From assembly GCA_964412895.1 (NCBI GenBank), contig CAYPQK010000008.1, forward strand, positions 1 through 48,303: 48,303 nucleotides of DNA. Reading direction: 5' to 3'. Within the stretch, counting starts at the first letter, position 1. Each line of letters begins with the position of its first letter. The position numbers were made by a program, and so were the translations under genes. Of this stretch, positions 1-9,713 are shown one piece after another. The notes under the pieces are model-generated. The model saw only the letters and a program-made list of their open reading frames with translations, was not told where the DNA came from and ran no database searches. Origin of the DNA: CALMRE01 sp964412895. GTDB lineage: Bacteria > UBP6 > UBA1177 > JAKLFG01.

Positions 1-646
1 GCAGTTCGTGAGTGTCCCAGTTGTAGCGCAGTATCACATAGAAGACATCTTCCGGGATGATGCTGTTCGGGTCCTTCGGGTCGGAGCCGTAGGCATCCTC
101 GGCGGTGTCGATCTGGCCGTCGCCGTCGGTGTCCTTCTTCATCGGGTCGGTGCCGATCTCGCTCTCGTATTTGTCCGACAGGCCGTCGTCGTCCGAATCG
201 GCCTTTTTCGGGCTGGAACCGGCCGCGTTCTCGTCGGCGTCGGAGAGGCCGTCGTTGTCGCTGTCGGTGTCCTGCGCGTCGGGAGTGCCGTCGCCGTCGG
301 TGTCGCCGGAGCCCTCGATGCCGTTGAGGATGCCGTCGCCGTCGTCATCGCCGCTCGGCCAGTTGGGGTCGTTGTCGGGGTAGATCCCGCCGTTGTCGTT
401 CGGATAGCCGCTATCGTCGGTGTCGGTGCCGGTATAGGTGTCGCTTCCCGCCGTGTCGGTATCGGCCGTGCCCGATTTCGGGACACATTCGTTGTTTGCC
501 TTGTCGCAGAACCAGGTCGAATCGGGGCAGTCGGCGTCCCGTTCGCAGTAGATGCCGTCGCCGTCGTCGGGCGTGTTCTCCTCCGGTCCGCAGGAACCCA
601 GAAGGAAGAAAGAGAAAGCCAGCAACACCGTCCACAGGCTTTTCAT
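1..646 (-). CDS. Lipoprotein with Asp-rich thrombospondin type-3-like calcium repeats, 3' truncated by window edge
   Basis: The reading frame opens at ATG 646 after a strong AAAGGAGGTGG ribosome site and runs off the window edge after 215 codons. The N-terminus is a lipoprotein signal with lipobox LGSC. A short Cys-containing segment (CERDADCPDSTWFC) and a Thr/Asp-rich linker follow. About five DxDxDG-type repeats come next (for example DGDGILNGIE, DTDGDGTPDAQDTDSDNDG, DSDDDGLSDKYE), the pattern of thrombospondin type-3 / OmpA-linker calcium-binding repeats. By family knowledge such proteins sit on the cell surface and bind calcium; any adhesive or structural role is inference. It diverges from clpS and has its own promoter. 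Confidence 0.85.
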   Translation of the reverse strand, partial: MKSLWTVLLAFSFFLLGSCGPEENTPDDGDGIYCERDADCPDSTWFCDKANNECVPKSGTADTDTAGSDTYTGTDTDDSGYPNDNGGIYPDNDPNWPSGDDDGDGILNGIEGSGDTDGDGTPDAQDTDSDNDGLSDADENAAGSSPKKADSDDDGLSDKYESEIGTDPMKKDTDGDGQIDTAEDAYGSDPKDPNSIIPEDVFYVILRYNWDTHEL

Positions 647-678
647 CGGCCACCTCCTTTGCAAGAAACTATCAGAGA

Positions 679-706
679 AGTATAGAACAATGAAAAGGAA
701 AAGCAA
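679..706 (-). promoter_or_regulatory. Sigma-70-type promoter for the 646 lipoprotein gene
   Basis: On the minus strand TTGCTT (706-701) and TATACT (684-679) are separated by 16 bases and lie about 35 bases upstream of the start codon. It is back to back with the clpS promoter. Confidence 0.5.
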
Positions 707-734
707 TGGGAAATATTGAACAAAGCGGGAACCC

Positions 735-763
735 TTTACATCCCGGAGGTGCTGTGGTATATT
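735..763 (+). promoter_or_regulatory. Sigma-70-type promoter for clpS-clpA-aat
   Basis: TTTACA (735-740) and TATATT (758-763) are 17 bases apart, each one mismatch from consensus. The predicted transcript would start near 770, about 20 bases before the clpS start. This argues against the longer frame that begins at 716, upstream of the promoter. Confidence 0.6.
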
Positions 764-790
764 CACCCTCCGTGTTCGGAAGGGGAAGAT

Positions 791-1114
791 ATGGCAATGG
801 GAAGCGGCGCGGCGACCGGTACGGTACGCGGCGTCCGGACGAATGATCGGAATGAGACGAAACGGCCCGCGCTCTACCGGGTGGTGATGCATAACGACGA
901 TTTCACCCCGATGGATTTCGTGATCGATATACTGGTGCAGGTGTTCCAGCGGCCGGCGGCCGAGGCGACACAGGTGATGCTCGACATTCATAACAAGGGT
1001 ACGGGGATCGCCGGCATCTATACCTACGACATCGCGATGTCCAAGACAAATCAGGTGCACCGGCTCGCCGAGGATCAGCGGCACCCGCTCAGATGCACCG
1101 TAGAACCCGCGTGA
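791..1114 (+). CDS. clpS: ATP-dependent Clp protease adaptor ClpS
   Basis: ClpS binds N-degron substrates and hands them to ClpA. The 107-residue product has the family core: LYRVVMHNDDFTPMDFVIDIL, where the NDD(F/Y)TP segment is the hallmark of the N-end residue pocket, and later a GTGIAGIYTYDIA segment matching the usual VxGxYTxdiAet region. ATG 791 was chosen because it follows GGAAGGGGA and gives the usual family length. The in-frame extension back to 716 would overlap the promoter. It is first in an operon with clpA (7-base gap) and aat. Confidence 0.95.
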   Translation: MAMGSGAATGTVRGVRTNDRNETKRPALYRVVMHNDDFTPMDFVIDILVQVFQRPAAEATQVMLDIHNKGTGIAGIYTYDIAMSKTNQVHRLAEDQRHPLRCTVEPA

Positions 1115-1121
1115 GGCAACG

Positions 1122-3356
<2,235 letters not shown>

Positions 3357-3358
3357 GC

Positions 3359-4039
3359 ATGGTCTTCCAACTTTCACGCGAACTGATACTGTTCCCCGAT
3401 CCGCGCCACGCCGAGAGCGACGGACTGCTCGCGGTCGGCGGCGATCTCCGGCCCGAACGGTTGCTGGCCGCCTACCGGCGCGGCATCTACCCGTGGTACA
3501 GCGACGAATATCCGATACTCTGGTGGTGTCCCGATCCGCGTTTCGTCCTGTTTCCCGAAGAACTTCGGATATCCCATTCGCTGAAAAAACTGCTGCACAA
3601 AGGAACCTTCCGCGTCACCGTCAACCGCGCCTTCCGGCAGGTCATCAAAGCATGCGCCATGGTGCTGCGGCGCGGACAGGAGGGGACTTGGATAACGGCC
3701 GACATGATCGATGCCTACAGCGAACTGAACAAACGCGGACACGCGGTCAGCGTCGAGGCGTGGCAGGGGAACGAACTGGCGGGCGGCCTCTACGGCGTGG
3801 TCATCGGAAAGTGTTTCTTCGGCGAATCGATGTTCGCGTGGGAGCCGAACGCATCGAAGGTCGCCTTCGTGAAGTTCGGGGGCCTGCTCCGACAACTCGA
3901 TTTCCGCATTATCGACTGCCAGATGCGGACCGAACACCTCGAACGGTTCGGCGGCCAGTTCATACCGCTCAAACGGTTCCTTGAGATCATCGGCCGAGGG
4001 TGCGACGAACCGGCGACGGGATGGCCGGAAAATTTGTGA
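3359..4039 (+). CDS. aat: Leucyl/phenylalanyl-tRNA--protein transferase
   Basis: Transfers Leu or Phe from aminoacyl-tRNA to proteins with N-terminal Lys or Arg, creating a ClpS-recognised degron. The 226-residue protein carries the family signatures GLLAVGGDL, LAAYRRGIYPWY, PILWWCPDPR, and further on GGLYGVVIGKCFFGESMF and FRIIDCQM. Length and order match the E. coli enzyme family. It starts 2 bases after clpA, so translation is probably coupled. With clpS and clpA it forms a complete tag, adaptor and unfoldase operon. Confidence 0.96.
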   Translation: MVFQLSRELILFPDPRHAESDGLLAVGGDLRPERLLAAYRRGIYPWYSDEYPILWWCPDPRFVLFPEELRISHSLKKLLHKGTFRVTVNRAFRQVIKACAMVLRRGQEGTWITADMIDAYSELNKRGHAVSVEAWQGNELAGGLYGVVIGKCFFGESMFAWEPNASKVAFVKFGGLLRQLDFRIIDCQMRTEHLERFGGQFIPLKRFLEIIGRGCDEPATGWPENL

Positions 4040-4052
4040 TTGCATTTTCCGG
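4025..4052 (+). repeat. Perfect 9-bp inverted repeat around the aat stop codon
   Basis: CCGGAAAAT (4025-4033) and ATTTTCCGG (4044-4052) form a perfect stem with a 10-base loop that contains the TGA stop of aat. The bases after the stem are A-rich on the plus strand, not T-rich, so it is not a standard intrinsic terminator. It could protect the 3' end or be an operator for the next gene. Confidence 0.5.
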
Positions 4053-4068
4053 AAAAACTTGCTAGGGT
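4045..4068 (+). promoter_or_regulatory. Extended -10 promoter for the FMN-lipoprotein gene
   Basis: TGCTAGGGT at 4060-4068 looks like an extended -10 (TGn plus TAGGGT). No good -35 is visible. The start would fall near 4075, which favours ATG 4099 over the in-frame ATG 4084 and TTG 4081. Confidence 0.3.
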
Positions 4069-4098
4069 AAAGAGGTTTCTTTGATGGGAGTCCCGATC

Positions 4099-4845
4099 AT
4101 GTTGAGATGGGTTGTACTCATAATGACCGTATGGTTCATAGCGGCGTGCGATGAACCGCCGCCACAGTGGCGCGACGATGCGTTACCGGTCGACAACGGA
4201 GAAAAGAACGACAAGGACATCAGCGACATAAAGGACGAGGATCAGCCTGATCAGTCCGACGATACCGATACTGCCGTGACCGATGATGCCGGATATCCCG
4301 ACGATGAAGAGGACTCCGACGACGAGGAAGAGTCGGATGACGAGCCGGTCAATTGTACCCTTGCCTCGCCGACGGCGGCCGAAAAGACGGCGCTTCAGAA
4401 ACTGTTCTCCGAAGATGACACGGTCTTCTGCACCGCCAAGACGCCGGGCGGCGTATCCTACTTTGTCGCGGTCCGGGAGGAAGAGACGATCGGTTACGCG
4501 TTCCCCGGCAGTAACTATGGATTTGACGGGCAGATCGTGGCGCTCACCGGCATGACCGTCGAGGCGAAAAGCATCGCGGTCGCCATCGTGTCGCAGCGCG
4601 AATCGTGGTGGTACATGATCGGGCAATGGTTTTTCGATCAGTTCAAGGAGATAGACATCACGCAGATAACGATCGATCCGAAATACAGCGACAATTGCTG
4701 GCCCTGCACCGAGATGTACGACGCATTCAAGCCCTACACCGTCGATGCCGTCTCGGGGGCCACCTACACCTCCAACGCCGTCACCAAGGATGTGTGGGAT
4801 GCGATCTATCTTTATGATGAGGTTTTTTCGCCGCCCGCGAAGTGA
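4099..4845 (+). CDS. Lipoprotein with FMN-binding (RnfG/NqrC-type) domain
   Basis: The 248-residue product starts with a signal peptide ending in lipobox IAAC (Cys17), then an acidic Asp/Glu linker of about 60 residues, then a globular domain. Near the C-terminus is DAVSGATYTS, which matches the motif in which ApbE-type flavin transferases attach FMN to the Thr of SGAT (established for RnfG, NqrC and other FMN-binding-domain proteins). A CxxC pair, CWPC, lies about 20 residues earlier. ATG 4099 has GGGAG upstream; in-frame starts at 4084 and 4081 are possible. No Rnf, Nqr or apbE gene is nearby, so the redox partner is unknown. A periplasmic or surface electron-transfer role is inference. Confidence 0.8.
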   Translation: MLRWVVLIMTVWFIAACDEPPPQWRDDALPVDNGEKNDKDISDIKDEDQPDQSDDTDTAVTDDAGYPDDEEDSDDEEESDDEPVNCTLASPTAAEKTALQKLFSEDDTVFCTAKTPGGVSYFVAVREEETIGYAFPGSNYGFDGQIVALTGMTVEAKSIAVAIVSQRESWWYMIGQWFFDQFKEIDITQITIDPKYSDNCWPCTEMYDAFKPYTVDAVSGATYTSNAVTKDVWDAIYLYDEVFSPPAK

Positions 4846-4854
4846 GCGGGGCGG

Positions 4855-5532
4855 TCACTCGCCGCCGGGACACTGTTTGGCGAGTTCCTTTATCCGGCCG
4901 CGCATCTCTTCCGAGGTGATGGTGTAATGGTCGGTGATGTATTTAAGGCGCATCTTGACGGCGGGACAGCGATCCTTCTTGGCGTAGAACTCGGCGACCG
5001 CCAGTTCGCGCGACAGGAGCATCGCTTCGGCCTCGCCCAGTTTTTTCTGCGCCTCCTGCATGAATTTCCCCTGCGGGTAGAGCCGCAGGTATTCGCGGTA
5101 CTGTTCGGCCGCCTTTTCGACGCTGTCGGAGAGGTCCTTCTCCTCGGGCGGCGGCAGGAGCCAGAAGTCGCTCGGCCGCTGTTCGAAGGTGCAGTTGCCC
5201 TGCTGGAAGGCGGCCCAGTCGGCCAGTTCGTGGTTCGGCCGCATCTGCAGGAAGAGTTTGTATATCTCGAAGGCGGCGGCGAACTCTTCGCGCTTGAAGT
5301 GTGAATCGGCCAGCCCGATACGGGCGAACGGTTCCCATTTGCTGTAGCTGTAGTCGGCGATGACCTTCAGGAAATTCTCCTGCGCATCCTCATAATCACC
5401 CTGCTCCAGATAGGCGGCACCGGTGCGATAGAGCTTCTCGGCCTCCGATTCGGCGCCGGCGATGACCGGTGTCGACGAGCAGGCTGCCGCGAAGAGGGCC
5501 GTGCCGATAAGGCAGAAAAATGCGTTCTTCAC
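4855..5532 (-). CDS. bamD: BamD-like TPR lipoprotein (outer membrane assembly)
   Basis: 225-residue lipoprotein with signal and lipobox AAAC, starting at GTG 5532 after CCGGAGGATAGA. Three or more TPR-like repeats follow (AEKLYRTGAAYLEQGDYEDA and FARIGLADSHFKREEFAAAFEIY segments), with the NHELADWAAFQQGNC stretch resembling the BamD region that reads PxHpxxdyAxYxxG. By family it would be part of the BAM complex at the inner face of the outer membrane. The GTGA overlap with batE makes it the last gene of the bat operon. A longer frame reading through batE is not the gene. A general TPR lipoprotein is the alternative. Confidence 0.75.
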   Translation of the reverse strand: MKNAFFCLIGTALFAAACSSTPVIAGAESEAEKLYRTGAAYLEQGDYEDAQENFLKVIADYSYSKWEPFARIGLADSHFKREEFAAAFEIYKLFLQMRPNHELADWAAFQQGNCTFEQRPSDFWLLPPPEEKDLSDSVEKAAEQYREYLRLYPQGKFMQEAQKKLGEAEAMLLSRELAVAEFYAKKDRCPAVKMRLKYITDHYTITSEEMRGRIKELAKQCPGGE

Positions 5533-6233
5533 TCTATCCTCCGGGTTAGGGGTCGTATCTGCGGGGCGTATATCCAGCCCTCGATGTTGTCCTGAAAACT
5601 CTTCGCCTTGAGCCAGCCAACCGAAGCGCCGCTGATCTCGAGCACCTCGCCCTCGCGCACTTTGCCGACCGCCGTGAGCGCCGTGTCGGGTCCGCTTTTC
5701 AGTTCCGCGGCGGTGACGGCGACTGCATAAAGCTGGGCGCCGGTGTCGCGGTAGCGGACAAAGAAAAGAACCGCGAACAGCACCGTCAGCATGAACAGCG
5801 GCACCAGCAGCAACCGCAGTTTCCATCCCGGCCGGAGCATATACAGCAGCAGCGTGCCGATGAGAAGGTACAGGAAAACGAAGAAGAGTATCATGACCGG
5901 CGCGATGTCGCCGCTCTTTTCGGTAAGCCGTTTGGGGACCGTGACATGCAGTTCGCCCGCGAGGAGGTCGAGATTGTTGCGCGCCTCCTTCAGATCGGGG
6001 GCCGCCTGCAGTGCCTGCAGATAATGGTGCAGTGCCGCTCCTTTCTGTCCCTGTTTCTCGGCGATGACGCCCAGATCGTAGTGCAGGAGCGGATCGAACG
6101 GCCTCTGTGCCAGCTCTTTTTCCACCAGCTCCTGTGCGCCGCGGTAATCTTTTTTCGCGTACCGTTCGAACAGGTCGGCCGCCGTGACCGGAAGCGTCGC
6201 GAGCAGTATCAGGAGGCACAGCAGCCGCTTCAT
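5529..6233 (-). CDS. batE: BatE-like TPR/SH3 membrane protein
   Basis: The 234-residue product has an N-terminal signal peptide, a two-unit TPR region (about 20-90), two hydrophobic membrane segments (about 110-160) and a C-terminal bacterial SH3-like domain (GKVREGEVLEISGASVGWLK). This order matches BatE proteins of the Bacteroides aerotolerance operon family. The start overlaps the batD stop (ATGA) and the stop overlaps the bamD start (GTGA), so it is translationally embedded. Its biochemical role is not established in the family. Confidence 0.8.
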   Translation of the reverse strand: MKRLLCLLILLATLPVTAADLFERYAKKDYRGAQELVEKELAQRPFDPLLHYDLGVIAEKQGQKGAALHHYLQALQAAPDLKEARNNLDLLAGELHVTVPKRLTEKSGDIAPVMILFFVFLYLLIGTLLLYMLRPGWKLRLLLVPLFMLTVLFAVLFFVRYRDTGAQLYAVAVTAAELKSGPDTALTAVGKVREGEVLEISGASVGWLKAKSFQDNIEGWIYAPQIRPLTRRIE

Positions 6234-7975
6234 GCAAGCCTCCGTGCGCCGCGCAGGAGCTCGACGGCACGCTGTTTGAGCGTTGTCAGATCGCTGCCCG
6301 TGCCGCCCGAGTAAACGCTGTTCTGCAGGTCGCGCGCCAGTTCTATGAATGGTGCGGTCCGCCCGGCGAACCGTTTTTCCATCTCACGGGTCCGTTCACC
6401 CTTGAGGGCGATCCCGGAGACCGCTTTGAGCGCTTCGTAGTAGGTGTTGAGGAGCGCCGATGGATCGGCCGCCGCCTCGATGCGCCGTTCCCATTCGCGC
6501 AGGAGGAAGGCCTCCTTCTCGCGGCGGTAGCGCAGGACGCCGCGTACAAAGAAGATCAGGGCGCCGAGGGCAAGCAGCAGTAGCGGCAGGGCAAGCGCGG
6601 CCCGGAACAGCGGCCGTTCGGTCAGCGGGGTAAGATCGTATACCGCCATGCCGACCGGCAGTTCGCGCAGGAGTTCATAGCTCACGGTCCGTTTGCCGGT
6701 TTCCTCGGCCGCGGCCGGGTCGGCGGCCAGTTCACCCACGGTGACGGCGACCGGTCGGGTGGCGAGCGTCTGCCATCCTTTCTGGCGATCGTAGGTGTCG
6801 ACCGTTGCCGCCGGTAGTTCGTACGAACCGGCGCGGAGTCCCTTGACCATGAACTTGAAGGTCTTGGTGCCGCAGAGCCGCGTGCCGTCCCACTGGGTAT
6901 CGACCTTGACATCGGGGGCGAAGACCTTCAGCCCGCCGCTACCGGCGAGGGTGAGATCGAGCTGTTGCAGGTTGCCGCAGCCGGTGACGGTATAGGTAAC
7001 GGTGTCGAGCGGTTTCTGCTTGTCAAGCGTCAGGATCGTATGGCTCTGCGTGACCGAGAGATCGCCGACAATGCCGCCCGGATGTTCAGCGGCGTCGGGG
7101 AGCGGCTCAAGATCGAAAGAGAGCGCGATGGAAGAAAGATTGCGCTTCCGCGCGTCGAAGAAACTGCCGGTCATCACCTCGAGTATCATCTGGGTGCCGC
7201 CTACCCGCTCGGCCTTTGCCTCGGGGATCAGCACATAACTCTTGATGAGCGCGTAGTCGTAGACCGTTCCTTCGATGTTGGCCCGGCTGAAGGTGAGGTT
7301 GCGCAGCGCGCCTATCTCATCGCTCCACGCATTCTCGAACGACGGGAACCTGATGGAGGGAGAAATGGACGATATGAGATTCTTCTGGGTGAAGAGGTAG
7401 TAACTGACGACCAGCGGTTCGCCGCGATAGTGCGGTTCTTCGGGAGAGACGACCACGCGGATGAAGTAGCGGCCAGTCTTTTTCTCCCACGCTGAGAGCG
7501 GCGCGAAAAGGGCGGTGCCGGCGGCCGTCGCCCCGGTGTCGGGCGTCACGCCCGGCGTTCCGGGTGTGGCCGGATTCTGCGGGGCGCCGGAACCGGTAAC
7601 GGTGAGGCGCACCTGATTCGACCGGATCTGCCGTCCCTTTTCCATCACGAGTACCGCCGGGCCGATCATGAAGGCGCCCCCTTTCTGCGGGCGGAGGATA
7701 TAGGTGATGATCCGTTCCTTGCGGGAACTCATCGAACCGTTGACGATGCTGATGGAACTGGAGGTCGATTCGCCACGGTTATCGAGATCGAAGCCGGCGA
7801 AATCGGGCTCCTTCACCTCCGCGATATCCTCCTTGTCGTCGTCCACGATGGTGAGGGTAAGGGTCAGTTCGTCGCCGACCGTCAGACTTTGCCGGTCGAC
7901 CTCCAACTGCGCGGAGGTAGCCGACGCGGTACCCCAGACAAAGAATAACAGTATGAAAAATAAGCCGGTTCTCAC
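6230..7975 (-). CDS. batD: BatD family envelope protein
   Basis: 581 residues starting at GTG 7975: signal peptide, large beta-rich exported region beginning QLEVDRQSLTVGDELTLTLTI (an Ig-like domain typical of BatD), a YILRPQKGGAFMIGPA segment, a membrane helix near 465-485 (PLLLLALGALIFFVRGVL), and a cytoplasmic tail. Length and plan match the BatD/oxygen-tolerance family. It overlaps batC (GTGA) and batE (ATGA). The family is linked to aerotolerance in Bacteroides and to envelope integrity elsewhere, with no known enzymatic activity. Confidence 0.88.
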   Translation of the reverse strand: MRTGLFFILLFFVWGTASATSAQLEVDRQSLTVGDELTLTLTIVDDDKEDIAEVKEPDFAGFDLDNRGESTSSSISIVNGSMSSRKERIITYILRPQKGGAFMIGPAVLVMEKGRQIRSNQVRLTVTGSGAPQNPATPGTPGVTPDTGATAAGTALFAPLSAWEKKTGRYFIRVVVSPEEPHYRGEPLVVSYYLFTQKNLISSISPSIRFPSFENAWSDEIGALRNLTFSRANIEGTVYDYALIKSYVLIPEAKAERVGGTQMILEVMTGSFFDARKRNLSSIALSFDLEPLPDAAEHPGGIVGDLSVTQSHTILTLDKQKPLDTVTYTVTGCGNLQQLDLTLAGSGGLKVFAPDVKVDTQWDGTRLCGTKTFKFMVKGLRAGSYELPAATVDTYDRQKGWQTLATRPVAVTVGELAADPAAAEETGKRTVSYELLRELPVGMAVYDLTPLTERPLFRAALALPLLLLALGALIFFVRGVLRYRREKEAFLLREWERRIEAAADPSALLNTYYEALKAVSGIALKGERTREMEKRFAGRTAPFIELARDLQNSVYSGGTGSDLTTLKQRAVELLRGARRLA

Positions 7976-8739
7976 CAGGTCTGGCCTCCCTGCGGATCGC
8001 CTTCCCGTTCTAGCATGAAGGGGGTGATTTGTAAATTTTTGCGCTGGCGGAAGGGGGCGAGCATCTGTTTTTCGTCCTTATCCTTTTCCGTTTTCTCCTT
8101 TTTTTCGGCCTGTGCCGCCTGTGCCTGTTCCTCTTTTTTCTCTTCCGGCTTTTGTTTTTCCTGCTGTTGCTGTTGCTGTTGCTGTTGTTGTTGTTGCTGC
8201 TCTTGCTTTTGTTCTTGCTCTTGTTTTTGCTGATCTTGTTTCTGATCCTGTTTCTGTTGTTCTTCCTGTTTTTTCTGTTCGTCCTGTTTCTGCTGTTCTT
8301 GTTGTTGCTGCTGTTGGAGTTTCAGCAGACGGCGGACTATCTCAAGGTTGGCGGCGGTGTCGCGGTCGGGGCTGTTCTGGAGCGACCTTTTGAAAAAGGT
8401 TTCGGCCTCCTGATATTGCTGTTTCCCCGCCGCGAGCGCCCCGAGACCGTCGTAGATGCGCGACTTGAGTTCGGGGCCGGGATTATTGGCGAGCGCCCCT
8501 TCCCAGACCTTCCGGGCGCCGTCGGCATCCCCTTTTTTGAGTAACGCTGCGCCGAGATTGTAGGAGAGTTCGGGCGAATCGGCGCGTCGTTCGGCCCCTT
8601 TCTTAAACTCCTCGCTCGATTCGTCGTATTTCTGTTCTTCGTACTTCGCGGCGCCGTCGCGGTTCTCGGGGACCTCCTTCTGGAACGGAGTGAACGAAAA
8701 GGCGAGAAGCGCCGCCATGAAGATGAGACTGCGGTTCAT
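7972..8739 (-). CDS. batC: BatC-like TPR protein with long Gln-rich tail
   Basis: 255-residue exported protein: N-terminal hydrophobic segment, then TPR repeats (SPELSYNLGAALLKKGDADG and a second unit with AAGKQQYQEAETFFKRSL), then about 90 residues made almost only of Gln, Lys, Glu and Asp including an uninterrupted run of 13 Gln, then a short conserved-looking end (APFRQRKNLQITPFMLEREG). BatC proteins commonly have a TPR plus Gln/Lys-rich tail. It sits between batB and batD with ATGA and GTGA overlaps. The tail is probably a coiled or disordered periplasmic spacer (inference). Confidence 0.82.
   Translation of the reverse strand: MNRSLIFMAALLAFSFTPFQKEVPENRDGAAKYEEQKYDESSEEFKKGAERRADSPELSYNLGAALLKKGDADGARKVWEGALANNPGPELKSRIYDGLGALAAGKQQYQEAETFFKRSLQNSPDRDTAANLEIVRRLLKLQQQQQQEQQKQDEQKKQEEQQKQDQKQDQQKQEQEQKQEQQQQQQQQQQQQQEKQKPEEKKEEQAQAAQAEKKEKTEKDKDEKQMLAPFRQRKNLQITPFMLEREGDPQGGQTW
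8155..8310. repeat. Low-complexity CAG/CAA-type codon tract inside batC
   Basis: The plus strand reads as mixed TTG/CTG/TTC/CTT triplets, which on the coding strand are CAA/CAG/GAA/AAG codons for the Gln-rich tail. The synonymous mixture argues against a recent simple-repeat expansion, but the tract is a likely slippage and assembly-error point. Confidence 0.7.
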
Positions 8740-9713
8740 AGCTTTTCCTCCTTCCGGCCGACCGGGACGACGAGAAAGAGCGCGAAGAAAAGTATCCCGA
8801 GCCCGAGCGGCAGGGCGAACTGTTCACGGTAGAGTTGTACCCTCTTTTCTTCCAGTTTCGTCCGGTTGCGGAACGACTTGACGAAAGAAGAGAGCGTCTC
8901 TCCTTTCTGTATCTCAATCGCGCCGAGGCTGTCGCGGCACTTGTCGAAGAAGGGCTGATTGAGTTTCGAGACGACCGTTTCGCCGCGCTCATCCTTGAGG
9001 TAGCTGTCGCCCAGCGATATCGGCGCCCCTTCGGCGGTGCCGAGCGGGAGGATGGCGAGGCTCACCTTCGCGTCGGCTATCTTCCGCCGCGTCGCCTCAA
9101 GGTCGAGCGACGGGTCCTCGCCGTCGGATACGACGACCAGCAGTTTATCGGCGTTCTCCGCGCCGCTTTTCAGCGTTTCGAGCGCCAGTTCCACCGCCGC
9201 GCCGAGCGCCGTTCCCTGTTTTTCTATCATCCCGGGCCGCAGATCGGCCGCCACCGCGAGCGCCGTATTGTAGTCGGCGGTGAGCGGCAATTGCAGGAAG
9301 GCCGAACCGGCGAAGGGGACCACCGCGACGCGGTCGCCGCCCAGTTCCGAGATGGCGTCTATCAGGAGCCGTTTTCCCTTCTCGAAGCGCGGTCCCTCCT
9401 CATCCTCGGCGAGCATCGACAGCGACACATCGAAGACGACGGCGAGGTCGATACCCTCGTTCGAAAGGTTCACCTCCGCTTCGCCCATCTGCGGCCGAAC
9501 GGCGGCGAGATTGAGAAAGATGAAGGCCATCACCAGCAGGATCCGGCGTAGCCACAGCGCCCGCTCCGACAAGTTGGTTGCCTCGTCACGCCGGGCGGGG
9601 CTGAAAAGCGCCGCAAACCGTTCCCGCCGCCGCCGAGCGACCGCGAAATAGATGAGCAGTGCCGGGAACCAGACGAAGAACAGGAGGAAATAAAGCGGCG
9701 CGCCGAACTTCAT
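8736..9713 (-). CDS. batB: BatB: von Willebrand factor A domain membrane protein
   Basis: 325 residues: N-terminal membrane segment, arginine-rich loop, second membrane segment, then a vWA domain with MIDAS motif DVSLSM, a conserved TALGAAVELAL threonine segment and VVSDGEDPS, and a C-terminal membrane helix (PLGLGILFFALFLVVPV). This is the two-helix-vWA-helix plan of BatA/BatB. ATGA overlaps with batA upstream and batC downstream suggest tightly linked translation. The vWA fold probably binds partner proteins through a metal (family knowledge). Confidence 0.88.
   Translation of the reverse strand: MKFGAPLYFLLFFVWFPALLIYFAVARRRRERFAALFSPARRDEATNLSERALWLRRILLVMAFIFLNLAAVRPQMGEAEVNLSNEGIDLAVVFDVSLSMLAEDEEGPRFEKGKRLLIDAISELGGDRVAVVPFAGSAFLQLPLTADYNTALAVAADLRPGMIEKQGTALGAAVELALETLKSGAENADKLLVVVSDGEDPSLDLEATRRKIADAKVSLAILPLGTAEGAPISLGDSYLKDERGETVVSKLNQPFFDKCRDSLGAIEIQKGETLSSFVKSFRNRTKLEEKRVQLYREQFALPLGLGILFFALFLVVPVGRKEEKL

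Noticed and set aside
4815..4857. GC-rich inverted repeat between the convergent FMN-lipoprotein and bamD genes, read as a terminator
   Set aside because: The stem is bulged and neither direction has a T tract after it.
4855..6270. A 471-codon open frame spanning bamD and batE
   Set aside because: Only its last 226 codons code for the lipoprotein from GTG 5532. The front is batE in another frame.
8152..8544. Plus-strand Leu-rich frame opposite batC resembling a membrane protein
   Set aside because: It is the complement of the Gln-rich codons.
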